From an uncultured Gemmatimonadales bacterium (GTDB lineage Bacteria > Gemmatimonadota > Gemmatimonadetes > Gemmatimonadales > GWC2-71-9), in contig CAMYLY010000018.1 in the NCBI GenBank assembly GCA_947259405.1, positions 1 to 41,056 of the forward strand: a DNA stretch of 41,056 nucleotides, given 5' to 3'. Below, piece by piece: positions 1-8,948 of the stretch. The notes under the pieces were generated by a model. It was given only the letters and a program-made list of their open reading frames with translations. It did no database searches and was not told the origin of the DNA. The position numbers and the translations under genes are program-made. Position 1 is the first letter of the stretch, and each line of letters begins with the position of its first letter.

Positions 1-24
1 CGACGCGGATGATGGGAGGAGATC

Positions 25-423
25 GTGAGGACCGAAGTAGCCGTTCTTGGCGTGTTGCTGACTGCGTGCGGGTTGGCGACGCAACCGAACTTGGATGAAG
101 AGTTCGACCTGAAAGTTGGGGAGCGGGCGACGCTCACCGACGTGTCCCTGTTCGTGCGCTTCATCGAAGTGTCCGGTGATTCGCGTTGTCCACTCCGGGC
201 GCAATGCGTGTGGGCGGGGGACGCGGCTGTCCTCCTCGAGACAGCTCCACTCGCGGGTGACGCGATGACCGACACGCTGCACACCAACTCCGCCATGGGC
301 CCGGACACACTCGACTTGGGGACCGCGGCTCTCCGCCTCGTGCGGCTCGATCCGTATCCCGAAACCCCTGGGTCAATCCCTCAGGACCAGTACGTCGTCC
401 GCCTCATCGTCGAGGCCCGGTAA
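25..423 (+). CDS. Small predicted lipoprotein, unknown function
   Basis: GTG start preceded by GGGAGGAG. The product is 132 residues with a short hydrophobic N-terminus ending in a lipobox-like LLTAC (Cys15), so it is probably a lipid-anchored envelope protein. The mature part is predicted beta-rich. A central segment with two cysteines (CPLRAQCVWAGDA, about residues 55-67) is of a kind common in short exported proteins of Gemmatimonadota-like genomes; that comparison is from memory. No enzymatic motif is visible. It converges on the next gene with a 6-nt gap. Existence and export are likely; the function is not assignable. Confidence 0.7.
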   Translation: MRTEVAVLGVLLTACGLATQPNLDEEFDLKVGERATLTDVSLFVRFIEVSGDSRCPLRAQCVWAGDAAVLLETAPLAGDAMTDTLHTNSAMGPDTLDLGTAALRLVRLDPYPETPGSIPQDQYVVRLIVEAR

Positions 424-429
424 TCGCTT

Positions 430-846
430 CTAGTTCATCACGACGCGGGCCGGCCCCGATAGACGCTCCACGTGGCATCGGCACGGTTCCGGTACCGCGA
501 ACGTGAGGTCGACCGTGAACGACTGCCCGTTGCGCTCGCCCACGACCCGAAGCACGTCCCCGTCTCCAGAGAACTCGTCGAGCTGTCCGTCATCTGCCAC
601 GACGTAATGGCCGTCTTGGAGCAGACCGAGCCAACCGGGGTCCAAGACCTTGCCGGTCCGAAGGTTGGTCCGGGTTAGGACGACATCGTTGAGGGGTTGA
701 CCGAGGCCGTCCACGACCTCGAGCGTGTACGTCCGGAACTCCTCCGTACAGGCGCAGTCGGCGAGGCCGCTGTCCCCGCACGCCAGGGAGCCGGCGCTCA
801 GTAGCGATGTTGCGGCGATGAGTGTACGGGAATGAGAGAGGCGCAT
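430..846 (-). CDS. Predicted lipoprotein, unknown function
   Basis: 138 residues. The N-terminus has a basic start, a hydrophobic stretch and a lipobox-like SLAC (Cys23), so it is probably a lipoprotein. Two cysteine pairs follow (CAC near residue 31 and CRC near 121) and could form disulfides. The body has features of a carboxypeptidase-regulatory-like beta-sandwich (TYTLEVVDGLGQPLNDVVLT), a fold often used as a spacer in exported proteins. No catalytic residues are evident. It converges on the lipoprotein to its left. Confidence 0.65.
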   Translation of the reverse strand: MRLSHSRTLIAATSLLSAGSLACGDSGLADCACTEEFRTYTLEVVDGLGQPLNDVVLTRTNLRTGKVLDPGWLGLLQDGHYVVADDGQLDEFSGDGDVLRVVGERNGQSFTVDLTFAVPEPCRCHVERLSGPARVVMN

Positions 847-865
847 GACGACCTCGCAATGGGAC

Positions 866-1198
866 TCAAACGTGTTCTACCCTCTGGCGACTATCACGAT
901 CCGCCATGGGCATCCGTTTCGGGGCAGACCAACCATCGGGAAATGACATTCCGTGCATTGGATGCAGCACGTAGAACACTAGTAGGCTCCCGATGGCGAC
1001 TCCACCGCCCGGGGCGGGCCTTAACCATCCGATGACCAGGCCGACGGCGACCCCGGCAGGGAAAAAGAAGAACAGAAGCCACTCGACCCCCGCTAGTTCG
1101 CTGGGGTAAAATCCTTCCATTAGAAGGAACACCACGAGGACAATGATGCTCAGGAGTCCGGTCAATCGGGCAGTCCAACAGAGTGCGGTTGTGTGCAT
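866..1198 (-). CDS. Small integral membrane protein
   Basis: The frame is open from 1225, but the ATG at 1198 gives the better start (MHTTALCWTARLTG), placing the first hydrophobic helix close to the N-terminus. About 110 residues with three predicted membrane helices: LLSIIVLVVFLLMEGF, LLFFFFPAGVAVGLVIGWL and VAIGSLLVFYVLH. The pattern resembles a family of three-helix proteins of unknown function (DUF7670-like), but I would not assign it firmly. No operon partner on this strand. Confidence 0.6.
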   Translation of the reverse strand: MHTTALCWTARLTGLLSIIVLVVFLLMEGFYPSELAGVEWLLFFFFPAGVAVGLVIGWLRPAPGGGVAIGSLLVFYVLHPMHGMSFPDGWSAPKRMPMADRDSRQRVEHV

Positions 1199-1341
1199 GC
1201 CAGACGTTAGAGATCGTGGAGTCAATTGACCAGGGGGACACCGGTTTCACCCCGGCCTTGATATTTGCGAGGGGAGTCGGCAACCTCATACCACGGCCTC
1301 ATCCTGATGCCTGTTGCGGAACCCCGATGGAGGAGTACTCC

Positions 1342-1551
1342 GTGAAACAGATCGACCCGCGCAAGCTCGAGAAGCTCGCGCGGAAGAACCGCGAGGCTAG
1401 CCAGCAGCGGTACGAAGAAGAAACGAAGAAGCCTTCGATCGGCGCGTCGAAGAAGCGGCGCAAGGAGCTCGAGTCGGAGAACCCGCCTGACTCGCGGTAC
1501 GAAGGTGCTGACCGTCTCTTCAAGGAAATGAAGAAGAAGGACCGTCCCTAA
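1342..1551 (+). CDS. Small highly charged lysine-rich protein
   Basis: A GTG at 1342 sits 6 nt after a strong GGAGGAG, which argues for this start over the in-frame ATG at 1327 or longer forms. The product is about 69 residues, dominated by Lys, Arg and Glu (KLEKLARKNREASQQRYEEE), and almost certainly helical. No signal peptide or membrane segment. Possibly a nucleic-acid or ribosome-associated peptide, but that is only composition. It lies upstream of the RNA helicase, separated by a structured 244-nt region. Confidence 0.6.
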   Translation: MKQIDPRKLEKLARKNREASQQRYEEETKKPSIGASKKRRKELESENPPDSRYEGADRLFKEMKKKDRP

Positions 1552-1596
1552 AGCCACTCAGGTACGGGTGGGCCATTGTCCTCCGCACCGATACCC

Positions 1597-1632
1597 ACTA
1601 GCTTGCGGGCGCAGCACGAACCGCAAGCTGGT
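1597..1632 (+). promoter_or_regulatory. Long hairpin upstream of the RNA helicase gene
   Basis: Inverted repeat AGCTTGCGG (1600-1608) and CCGCAAGCT (1621-1629), perfect over 9 bp, extended by three more pairs including one G-U to 12 bp (1597-1632), with a 12-nt loop. No T-run follows, so it is not a classical terminator. It lies about 165 nt before the helicase ATG and could be part of a structured 5' leader or end the preceding short gene. Confidence 0.5.
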
Positions 1633-1737
1633 ATCTTCTCACTTCGGTCAGACGGTCCCCGGCTTAGGATGGGACCCGACGTGCCGATTCACGTCGCTTC
1701 GCTCCTCAGGTTCAGACAACTCGACGTACGACGCTCA

Positions 1738-1754
1738 GGTGACACAGGGTCACC
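1738..1754 (+). promoter_or_regulatory. Second leader hairpin before the helicase gene
   Basis: GGTGAC (1738-1743), loop ACAGG, GTCACC (1749-1754): a perfect 6-bp stem ending 41 nt before the helicase ATG and just ahead of its Shine-Dalgarno (TTGAGGAG near 1778). With the larger hairpin at 1597-1632 it makes a structured leader, a setting in which RNA helicase genes are sometimes autoregulated. Regulatory role is inference. Confidence 0.4.
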
Positions 1755-1795
1755 CGCGTACGCGTACATCCCACCCTTGAGGAGACAACTCACGG

Positions 1796-3010
1796 ATGTC
1801 ATTTGCATCACTTGGTCTCGCGCTGCCACTGCTGCGTGCGATCGAAGAAGAGAAGTACGAATTACCCACGCCCATCCAGCAAGAGGCCATCCCCGTAGGG
1901 TTGGAAGGCCGCGACCTGGTGGGTTCAGCACAAACCGGAACGGGCAAGACCGCGGCGTTCCTCTTGCCGATTCTCCAGCGACTGGACGGCACCAAAGGAC
2001 GGTCGTTCCGCGCGCTCGTTCTGGTACCGACACGGGAATTAGCGGAGCAGGTTTTGACCAATTCACGAGCCTACGGACGCTACACCAGCGTGCAGTCGGT
2101 TGCGGTGTATGGCGGAGTCGGCATGGAGCCCCAAACGCGGGCGCTCGGCAATGGCACGGATATCGTGATTGCCACGCCAGGTCGATTCCTCGACCACATG
2201 CGCCGCGGTCACGTGAACCCGTCGGACCTCGAAGTCCTCGTGCTCGACGAAGCCGACCGCATGCTCGACATGGGCTTCGCCCCGGACGTCAATCGCATTT
2301 TGGAGTCACTCCCAAAGGAACGCCAAACGCTGTTCTTCTCCGCGACCATCTCCGGTGACGTCGATCGTTTGGCACGGCGCGCCCTCAATGATCACGCCGC
2401 CGTCGAGATCGGCCACCGTACGGCGACCGCCGATGGTGTCGAGCATATTGTCATCGCAGTCGACAAGTCACAGAAACTGGCAGCGCTCTCGAACATGCTC
2501 GGGGAGCTGCCGGCAGCGCGTACGCTCGTCTTCACGCGCACGAAGTTCGGGACCGACAAGGTCGCACGATACATTCGCCGTGAAGGGATCGAGGCGGTGT
2601 CGATGCACGGGGGCAAAACCCAGCAGGCACGGAATAAGGCGCTCGACCGATTCAAGAGCGGGGCAGTCGCGATCATGGTGGCTACCGACGTCGCCGCGCG
2701 TGGCATCGACGTCGACGATATCGTCATGGTGGTCAACTTTGATGTGCCCAACGACTCAGAGATCTACGTCCATCGAGTGGGTCGGACGGCGCGGGCAGGG
2801 GCGCACGGCATGGCCGTGACGCTGCTCTCACCCGACGAGTGGCTGATGATGCGCGACATCGAAAAGTTCATTGATCGGTCGTTCACGCGCGAGACGCTCC
2901 CGGGGTTCGAGCCGGATGTCATGCCTCAGCAGCCATGGGAGATTGTCGCGCCGCCTAAGACCAACAAGCGGAACGTCACACAGCGTCACGGCCGGGCGCG
3001 ACGGCGATAG
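1796..3010 (+). CDS. rhlE: DEAD-box ATP-dependent RNA helicase (RhlE/DeaD type)
   Basis: 404 residues with all core motifs in order: Q-motif PTPIQQEAIP (about 24-33), Walker A AQTGTGKT (45-52), PTRELAEQV (78-86), DEAD (151-154), SAT (182-184), and HRVGRTAR (326-333). It unwinds short RNA duplexes with ATP in the cytoplasm, typically in ribosome assembly or mRNA turnover and often in cold adaptation. The short basic C-terminus (KTNKRN...RRR) lacks the long DeaD RNA-binding extension, which favours RhlE-like. ATG is preceded by TTGAGGAG. The upstream region has two hairpins that may regulate it. The symbol is by similarity; the exact subfamily is uncertain. Confidence 0.9.
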   Translation: MSFASLGLALPLLRAIEEEKYELPTPIQQEAIPVGLEGRDLVGSAQTGTGKTAAFLLPILQRLDGTKGRSFRALVLVPTRELAEQVLTNSRAYGRYTSVQSVAVYGGVGMEPQTRALGNGTDIVIATPGRFLDHMRRGHVNPSDLEVLVLDEADRMLDMGFAPDVNRILESLPKERQTLFFSATISGDVDRLARRALNDHAAVEIGHRTATADGVEHIVIAVDKSQKLAALSNMLGELPAARTLVFTRTKFGTDKVARYIRREGIEAVSMHGGKTQQARNKALDRFKSGAVAIMVATDVAARGIDVDDIVMVVNFDVPNDSEIYVHRVGRTARAGAHGMAVTLLSPDEWLMMRDIEKFIDRSFTRETLPGFEPDVMPQQPWEIVAPPKTNKRNVTQRHGRARRR

Positions 3011-3016
3011 CGGCAA

Positions 3017-4762
3017 TCAGTATCGCCAGCTGAGCGTATCGGCGTCTGCCGGGTGGTTCTTGCGGATCTGCTCCATGATCCGGGGAATGAACATCTGGTG
3101 GTACCGAAGTCGTGAATACCCGTTGCCACGGGTCTGGTCGCCATTCCAGCAGTGCTCGGCGCGGTCGCCGTAATCGACCTCGCCGCCGTAGTACGGATCA
3201 GTCGTCCTCTCCAAGAATGCCTCGGTGAGATAGACGGCGTTGTTGAGGTAGTAGTTGTCCATGTCGCCGACGTAGATGAACAACTTGCCCTCGAGCTTCG
3301 GACCGAGCGTGGGCCAGTCGCGCTGCATGATATGTGTCAGATCGTAGTTCTCGCGCCAGTAGGCGGCGACGGCTGGGTCAATCGACCCCGTAACCTTGTC
3401 CCATATGCGCTGTGGGTATCCGTCGTCACCCACCGGTGAATAGACGGCCTCCCAGATATCCCATTGCTGACCCGAGCGGCTTTTCGTGCCGAGGACCAGC
3501 TCCCGATGGTTCATCTCCTCAAGCGTGGCGTCGACAAAGCCGAGCCAGTCGCGATGGCCGGCCCGCGGCGTGCGCTTCCACTCGCTGGTGACGTAGTACG
3601 CGTTCGTGTCCTCATAGAGGTTGACTAAGGTGTATGCGCGAAAGTCGATGGGGTCTGGACAGGCTACCCATGCGCCGTTGAACTCGTCCGGGTACTTCAC
3701 CTGAACGGCCATCGCCTCCCACCCGCCAGTCGATCCGCCATACGTGAATCGAGCCCATCCCCCGCCAAGCCCACGAAACCGCTCTTCGATGAACGGGATC
3801 AGCTCGTGCATGATCGCGTCCCCATATGGGCCGTTGTTCTCCGAATTCACCGCGTACGAATCGTCGTAGTACGGTGTGGGATGTTGAACGGTGATCAACA
3901 ACACGCGGGGGAAATGCGGACCGGTCCAGGCCTTAAAGAACTCGTGTGCATGTTCCTGTTGAATACGATTGTAGCACTCGAGCTGAAACCGCGCGCTGAA
4001 CGTGCAGGGAACGTCGGGATCTGGTGGTTCGGGTCGAAAGCCTCCGAAGTCGTACGGGAAGTGCCCGTGCATGACAACGAGGGGGTACCTCGCGTCCGGG
4101 TGGTCATCGAATCCTTCCGGTAGCAGCACGTGCGCGCCGAGTTCCATGGGGCGTCCCCAGAACTGGCTGAGCAGCTCGCTCTGCATCTTCACGTGCTTCA
4201 CGTACTCGGTGTCAGGGGGATCAGGGATCGGGGGGATTTCCTGGTCCATCGAGATCCGAAGCACCTCGGGGCGCATCGGATCGAAATCGATCCAGCGCGG
4301 CACGGAGTAGAGGTTGCCGGGCTTCCGGTTCCAGCGCTGCCCTTCGCCTTTGTCCGGGGGAAGCTTGACCACGTGACCGTCCGCGCGATGGAACGTCTCG
4401 TAGCGATTAATAAGTGCCTGCACACGATACCGACCGGCGGGGACGTTCGAGAGTGAGCGGATCGGGTACCCGAATGCTGCGGCGTCTACCACTGCATCGC
4501 GGCCGGGGGCCTGCCCCTCGACGTCGACGCCAAACGCCAACTGTGTCAAAGGTCCGTCACTGATTTGAAAGCGAGGCTCGCGAGTCGAGTCCGTCGACAG
4601 CATGAGGACGATGCGTCCGTCGAGTGGGGCGGCGCTCCGCTCCGCGGGAAACGAAACGGCGAAACTCGGCACGGTCTGCGCACGGTGTGCGTCGGGTAAA
4701 CCACGGAACCCCAGCGCGACGAGGGGAACAGCCACCACGGGTACCAAGAATGACTTTCGCAT
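3017..4762 (-). CDS. Secreted esterase-like alpha/beta hydrolase
   Basis: 581 residues with an N-terminal signal peptide (MRKSFLVPVVAVPLVALGF). The first ~200 residues are a probable beta-sandwich domain; the C-terminal part is an esterase-D-like alpha/beta hydrolase. The nucleophile elbow is GGSTGGW with Ser344. A candidate catalytic His lies in the late segment GDRAEHCWNGD; the acid is not certain from reading alone. It probably hydrolyses an ester in the periplasm or outside the cell; the substrate is unknown. It converges on the helicase gene (6-nt gap) and is divergent from heme A synthase. Confidence 0.75.
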   Translation of the reverse strand: MRKSFLVPVVAVPLVALGFRGLPDAHRAQTVPSFAVSFPAERSAAPLDGRIVLMLSTDSTREPRFQISDGPLTQLAFGVDVEGQAPGRDAVVDAAAFGYPIRSLSNVPAGRYRVQALINRYETFHRADGHVVKLPPDKGEGQRWNRKPGNLYSVPRWIDFDPMRPEVLRISMDQEIPPIPDPPDTEYVKHVKMQSELLSQFWGRPMELGAHVLLPEGFDDHPDARYPLVVMHGHFPYDFGGFRPEPPDPDVPCTFSARFQLECYNRIQQEHAHEFFKAWTGPHFPRVLLITVQHPTPYYDDSYAVNSENNGPYGDAIMHELIPFIEERFRGLGGGWARFTYGGSTGGWEAMAVQVKYPDEFNGAWVACPDPIDFRAYTLVNLYEDTNAYYVTSEWKRTPRAGHRDWLGFVDATLEEMNHRELVLGTKSRSGQQWDIWEAVYSPVGDDGYPQRIWDKVTGSIDPAVAAYWRENYDLTHIMQRDWPTLGPKLEGKLFIYVGDMDNYYLNNAVYLTEAFLERTTDPYYGGEVDYGDRAEHCWNGDQTRGNGYSRLRYHQMFIPRIMEQIRKNHPADADTLSWRY

Positions 4763-4901
4763 GACTTTGACTCGACGAGGTTGTTAGAGGTGAAGGTGTC
4801 CGCCGGGCGGCCAACAGTCAAAGGGAATCAGTCATGTGGCTTTGATCACGCGGCCGGCGAGGGTATCCTCCTGCACCCATGATGCACATTCACGTGGCAG
4901 G

Positions 4902-5981
4902 ATGATGCCGCCCGCCCGGCCATACGCGGATATCGACCCGCATCGCCGTCGGGTGATGGGATGGTCGCTTGCGGGATGGGCCCTGATGATTCTGCTGATC
5001 GTCGTCATTGGCGGTGTGACACGATTGACCGAGTCCGGGCTGTCCATCACCGAGTGGGCACCGGTCTCAGGCGTGCTTCCGCCACTTACGGCTGACGCGT
5101 GGGAGGAAGCGTTTCGGGCCTATCAGCAGATTCCCGAGTATCAGGAACTCAACCGCGGTATGACCCTGGACGAGTTCAAGACGATCTTCTTCTGGGAATA
5201 CGTGCACCGCGTGTGGGCGCGGCTGGTGGGGATGGTAATCGTCGTGCTCTTTGGCCTGTTCCTCGCGCGCGGGTGGCTGACCAAACCGCTCGGCTGGCGC
5301 TTCGTGACGCTTGGCGTTCTCACGGGGGCGCAGGGTGCACTCGGTTGGTTCATGGTCATGAGCGGGTTGGCCGACCGCACCGACGTGAGTCAGTACCGCT
5401 TGGCCGCCCATCTCGGGTTGGCGTTGGTCATCTACGTGGTGGCGGTGTGGACCGCAGCGGACTTGTTCGCCGAGCGCGACGAGTCGGTTGACCGACCTTG
5501 GCGATTCAGGCTCCGACGCGCCGCGGGTGTTCTGACCCTACTCGTGTTCGCCACCGCGATTGCGGGTGCGTTCGTGGCCGGACTCGACGGTGGCCGTGCC
5601 TACAACACGTTTCCGCTGATGGGCGGGCGTATCGTGCCGGCAGGGTATTTCACACTCGATCCGTGGTGGCGTAACGTGTTCGAGAACGTTGCCGCGGTGC
5701 AGTTCAACCATCGATGGATCGGTGTGATGACGCTCGCGGCAATGGCGGCACTTTGGGTTCAGGCTCGGAAGGCGACGATGCCTCCTCACGCACGCCGGTG
5801 GTTACACGTGCTGCCCGCGGTGGCCCTCGTGCAAGTGCTGTTGGGAATCGGGACGCTGGTGATGGTGGTGCCGATTTGGATGGCGGCGCTCCACCAGGCG
5901 GGGGCGGTCATCCTCTTGACCGTGAGTCTACTTCTTTACCACACCTTGACCCGGAGCGTCGAGGCCACGCCATCAACCTAG
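4902..5981 (+). CDS. ctaA: Heme A synthase, COX15/CtaA family
   Basis: Integral membrane enzyme that oxidises the C8 methyl of heme O to the formyl of heme A, needed for aa3-type cytochrome oxidase. The frame is open from 4836, but ATG 4902 puts the first membrane helix at about residue 21. About 359 residues and eight helices. The heme-binding histidines sit in the expected motifs: EYVHR, AAHLG, FNHRW and LHQAG. The motif FFWEYVHR is typical of the COX15 (proteobacterial/mitochondrial) branch. Heme O synthase and oxidase subunits are not in the window. Its TAG overlaps the stop of the convergent deacetylase in the shared bases CTAG. Confidence 0.9.
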   Translation: MMPPARPYADIDPHRRRVMGWSLAGWALMILLIVVIGGVTRLTESGLSITEWAPVSGVLPPLTADAWEEAFRAYQQIPEYQELNRGMTLDEFKTIFFWEYVHRVWARLVGMVIVVLFGLFLARGWLTKPLGWRFVTLGVLTGAQGALGWFMVMSGLADRTDVSQYRLAAHLGLALVIYVVAVWTAADLFAERDESVDRPWRFRLRRAAGVLTLLVFATAIAGAFVAGLDGGRAYNTFPLMGGRIVPAGYFTLDPWWRNVFENVAAVQFNHRWIGVMTLAAMAALWVQARKATMPPHARRWLHVLPAVALVQVLLGIGTLVMVVPIWMAALHQAGAVILLTVSLLLYHTLTRSVEATPST

Positions 5982-6964
5982 GGGAGCGGGAGTCCCGCCT
6001 GTTCCCGCGCGTAGTCAGCGGCGGCGCGATGCGTTGCCCACCACACCCCATCGTGCGCGCGAATGTGATCGATGAGGCCTTCCAGCACCACCATACGCGA
6101 GCGATGTCCGATGTAGTGCGGATGCATGGTGAGGAGGAACATGGTGCTCTCTTGATACGCGCGATCGAACTCGTCGATGTACACCTGCAGCACGTCGCGC
6201 GGCGTGCTGTACCTCGTGCCCAGCGGATTCATAAGCGGGGCGTCATCCAGAATCCACTCGACCGGTAGCTCGACGATGCCTGTCGGTTCGCCATTGGCAA
6301 GGATTTCGTACGGGCGATCGTCGGCCATCAACGAGCTCTCGTACGTGAAACCCAACCCGCGGATGATGGACAGAGTGTTGGGGCTGAAGTTCCATGACGG
6401 CGCGCGGTACCCAACAGGTCGTTCACCCGCGACCTCGGTGAGATAGTCGATCGCTCGCACCAACAGCTCGCGTTCCTTCTCTGCTGTGAGCTGCGTGTTC
6501 ATCTCGTGGATCCACCCGTGTACGGCAAACTCGTGCCGTCCTGAGCGCTTGATGACATCTGCCATCTGCGGATTGATCCTGAGACTCATGGCAGGAATGA
6601 AGAAGGAGGCGGGGATCTCGTAACGATCGAGGAGATCGACCACTCGGCCAAGAGCGACACGTGCACCGTACTCGCCCTGCGACAGCGCACCAACGGTAGG
6701 TTCACCGAATCGGAGCGCGATCGTCTCGTTGTCCACGTCGAAAGAGAGCAAGACGGCGACACGCGCGCCGCCGGGCCACGCGTCAGGCTGCAGCGATCGA
6801 CCCGCACGCACCGCATTGACCGTCTCGAACACTTGCTCATCCGACCACTCCCAGCCGGGAATGGGCTGGTCGTCCGAATCATCATCGTCTTCGCATGCAA
6901 CGAACGCGGCGACCCAGAGCGTCCCCATCGCCGCCCTCGCCAAGGGTGAACGGAGACGCATCAT
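5978..6964 (-). CDS. Exported polysaccharide deacetylase family protein
   Basis: The ATG at 6964 overlaps the stop of the upstream gene as ATGA, so it is preferred over the longer frame to 7018. A basic/hydrophobic leader runs to a lipobox-like FVAC, so it is probably a lipoprotein. NodB-fold motifs are present: LLSFDVDNE (motif 1), VHGWIHE (motif 2, metal-binding HxxxH), GYRAPSWN (motif 3) and a late LTMHPH. This arrangement resembles the PuuE/peptidoglycan-deacetylase-like branch, which hydrolyses N-acyl or amide bonds using a metal. The substrate is unknown. An acidic linker (EDDDDSDD) follows the leader. Confidence 0.8.
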   Translation of the reverse strand: MMRLRSPLARAAMGTLWVAAFVACEDDDDSDDQPIPGWEWSDEQVFETVNAVRAGRSLQPDAWPGGARVAVLLSFDVDNETIALRFGEPTVGALSQGEYGARVALGRVVDLLDRYEIPASFFIPAMSLRINPQMADVIKRSGRHEFAVHGWIHEMNTQLTAEKERELLVRAIDYLTEVAGERPVGYRAPSWNFSPNTLSIIRGLGFTYESSLMADDRPYEILANGEPTGIVELPVEWILDDAPLMNPLGTRYSTPRDVLQVYIDEFDRAYQESTMFLLTMHPHYIGHRSRMVVLEGLIDHIRAHDGVWWATHRAAADYAREQAGLPLP

Positions 6965-7326
6965 GGTCTCCGCCTCTTTCCCGTAAACGTCCCCTCGCCA
7001 AGTTCGCCGTAGTTGCATGTCCCCTTCATCACCCCGTTCTCGACCGTTCCTTTGAAGGTGACAGTGCCTGCCTCACTCTCGAACGAGAACTCGATGGCGG
7101 TGTCCTGGATCGTGCCGGCCACGTGTTGCTCACCGAGTGCCCCGACGTACGTGCCCTGCAATCGATCGCCGTTTTGCTCGAATGTGAACATTGCGTCACC
7201 GCTTCCCATATCCAGGCTCACAGACAGCACCCATGTCCCGGTCAGATCCTGAGCGGGCAGCGGTGTCGGATGCGAGACTGCAAGGCATAGTGCGCCGATG
7301 CCGCCCAGTATGATTGCGCGTTGCAT
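6961..7326 (-). CDS. Small secreted beta-rich protein
   Basis: 121 residues with a clear signal peptide (about 1-25, ending near LPAQ). The mature domain has repeated beta-strand patterns (LTGTWVLSV, FTFEQNGDRLQGTYVG, GTVENGVMKGTCNYG), like the short lipocalin/avidin-like exported proteins that follow a G-T-W opening. Two roles are possible, ligand binding or matrix component; neither is shown. Translationally coupled to the deacetylase downstream (ATGA). Confidence 0.7.
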   Translation of the reverse strand: MQRAIILGGIGALCLAVSHPTPLPAQDLTGTWVLSVSLDMGSGDAMFTFEQNGDRLQGTYVGALGEQHVAGTIQDTAIEFSFESEAGTVTFKGTVENGVMKGTCNYGELGEGTFTGKRRRP

Positions 7327-7383
7327 GGAGATCTCCCCGAGTGATCTGTGCGGGGAGAATATGTGACTGCGGGTAAGGTGGAG

Positions 7384-8295
7384 CTAGATGAGCGCCAACT
7401 CTCGACGCGCCTCGGCGTAGGCGTCGGCTTCGAGCTCTAGCTCTTCGATCAATTCAGCAAGGACGGCGCGCGTCGGCTCGAGGCCGACCGTCTCGGCTCG
7501 CAACCGGTGCAGCACGCGGGTGGCGTCCGCCAGGCGGCGGGCAAGCGCGTCGTGGAGTGGTTGCGATCGCTTGGACCCGGGCCAATCCAGGTGTGGTATT
7601 CCGGCGTCGAGATCGGCAAGGTCGGTCGCCGCGCGGCACGCGAGCTTCAGGATCTGCGCAACGTCGGGAGCCTGAGGTCCCCGCGCCAGCGGTTGCGCGG
7701 CTTTGACCAGCTGCGCGAGCAGATCCCGGGCTTGCCCCTCGGGCAATGCCGCCAGAGTGGAGACAGCCTCGGGACCGCTCTTGGAGGCGAACGCCGGGCG
7801 ACCGTTGGCCTCGATGACCGGTTGCCGCAGACGGGTTTGCGCGGCGACCAACAGCAGCGCGGCGAACAGTGGACTACTCCACAGGAACATCGGAATCGTG
7901 GTCAGGCCAGCTGCCAGGCCGAAGACGACCACGGCGGCGACGATCACGTACAACAGGGAGGGCACTGAGCCCCACACGCGTCGAGTTGGTCGTGCCACAG
8001 CGGGGACGCCGATGTCCGCCAGGTACTCCAGAACACGGCCCGCTGAGGCGCCCGGCACACGGATCAGCGCGCGATGGCCTGCGGCCACCAGGCGGCGGTG
8101 CTCCGCGTGCGTGCGCCCGCTCAGCAGGCCTTCGAGTGTGCGCGCGATGCGAAGGCGATCGGCGTGGACCGGATCGGGTTTCACGAACACCAGGGTGTCG
8201 GCCACTTTCGGTGACGTGACACCACAATCGGGACAGACGGGCAGGCCGAGAAGCTCGCGTTCGCCGCAGAGGAGGCACATCGTGGCGTCGCTCAT
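7384..8295 (-). CDS. Membrane protein with N-terminal zinc ribbon
   Basis: 303 residues. The N-terminus has two cysteine pairs, CLLC and CPDC (residues 7-22), typical of a zinc ribbon. A hydrophobic central region (about residues 110-152) has two membrane helices, followed by a long helical C-terminal half that may be coiled-coil. Coupled to the preceding TPR-like gene by an ATGA overlap. Probably a scaffold or regulatory membrane protein; no enzymatic motif, and I do not recognise the family. Confidence 0.65.
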   Translation of the reverse strand: MSDATMCLLCGERELLGLPVCPDCGVTSPKVADTLVFVKPDPVHADRLRIARTLEGLLSGRTHAEHRRLVAAGHRALIRVPGASAGRVLEYLADIGVPAVARPTRRVWGSVPSLLYVIVAAVVVFGLAAGLTTIPMFLWSSPLFAALLLVAAQTRLRQPVIEANGRPAFASKSGPEAVSTLAALPEGQARDLLAQLVKAAQPLARGPQAPDVAQILKLACRAATDLADLDAGIPHLDWPGSKRSQPLHDALARRLADATRVLHRLRAETVGLEPTRAVLAELIEELELEADAYAEARRELALI

Positions 8296-8879
8296 GGTGC
8301 AGCGATTCGATCGAGCATCGACCGCGCGCTCGACGTCCAGCCGTCGTTCATCTCGTAGTGCTTCAGGAATTCCTTCAGATGTTTGTCTGCCAGCGCGTAC
8401 TCCCCGAGGGAGAATCGTGCGGCGCCGGCATGGTAGAGCGCCATGTAGTGGTTGGGCCAGAATTCAACCACCAGCTCCATAATCGGTCCAGCCGAAAGGT
8501 CGTCTCCCATGTCGGCAATCGGGTGGCCGATTTCGAAGACGATCCCAGCCGCTCTCCACTGTTCGTCGCTTGGTAGTTCGAGGATCGCGGTGCGCGCGTC
8601 AGCGATACGTCCGCCCAGTGCCCAGCACGCGGCGCTGAAGCCGGCGGCGTCAGGCACGCTTGGCGGGGGTTGCTGGCGGTGCAGGAGCTCGACCTCCAGC
8701 GCGTTGCAGGAGGACTTCACACGCGCGAACCACTCGGCGCCATTCGACGGCGCACCGGAGTGCGTCGGGGCTGCAAACACCGTCGAGCCCGCATGCGGTA
8801 ATGCGCCCATGGGCCCCCGCATCAGGGCGAAGAGGCTGAGAGCGATGTACATGAGTCCGGCCAAGTACAGCAGTCGCAC
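8292..8879 (-). CDS. Membrane-anchored TPR-like protein
   Basis: The frame extends to 8951, but the GTG at 8879 is preceded by GAGAGGAT and begins directly with a membrane helix (RLLYLAGLMYIALSLFAL), so I use it. About 195 residues. The C-terminal part (NHYMALYHAGAARFSLGEYALADKHL) has the spacing of a TPR helix pair. Probably an envelope scaffold partner of the zinc-ribbon membrane protein with which it overlaps by ATGA. No catalytic features. Confidence 0.6.
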   Translation of the reverse strand: MRLLYLAGLMYIALSLFALMRGPMGALPHAGSTVFAAPTHSGAPSNGAEWFARVKSSCNALEVELLHRQQPPPSVPDAAGFSAACWALGGRIADARTAILELPSDEQWRAAGIVFEIGHPIADMGDDLSAGPIMELVVEFWPNHYMALYHAGAARFSLGEYALADKHLKEFLKHYEMNDGWTSSARSMLDRIAAP

Positions 8880-8948
8880 GGTATCCTCTCGTGTGGTGTT
8901 CTCACCTACAAATGACGAATGACGAGGGAGATGTTGCACACCTCGACG

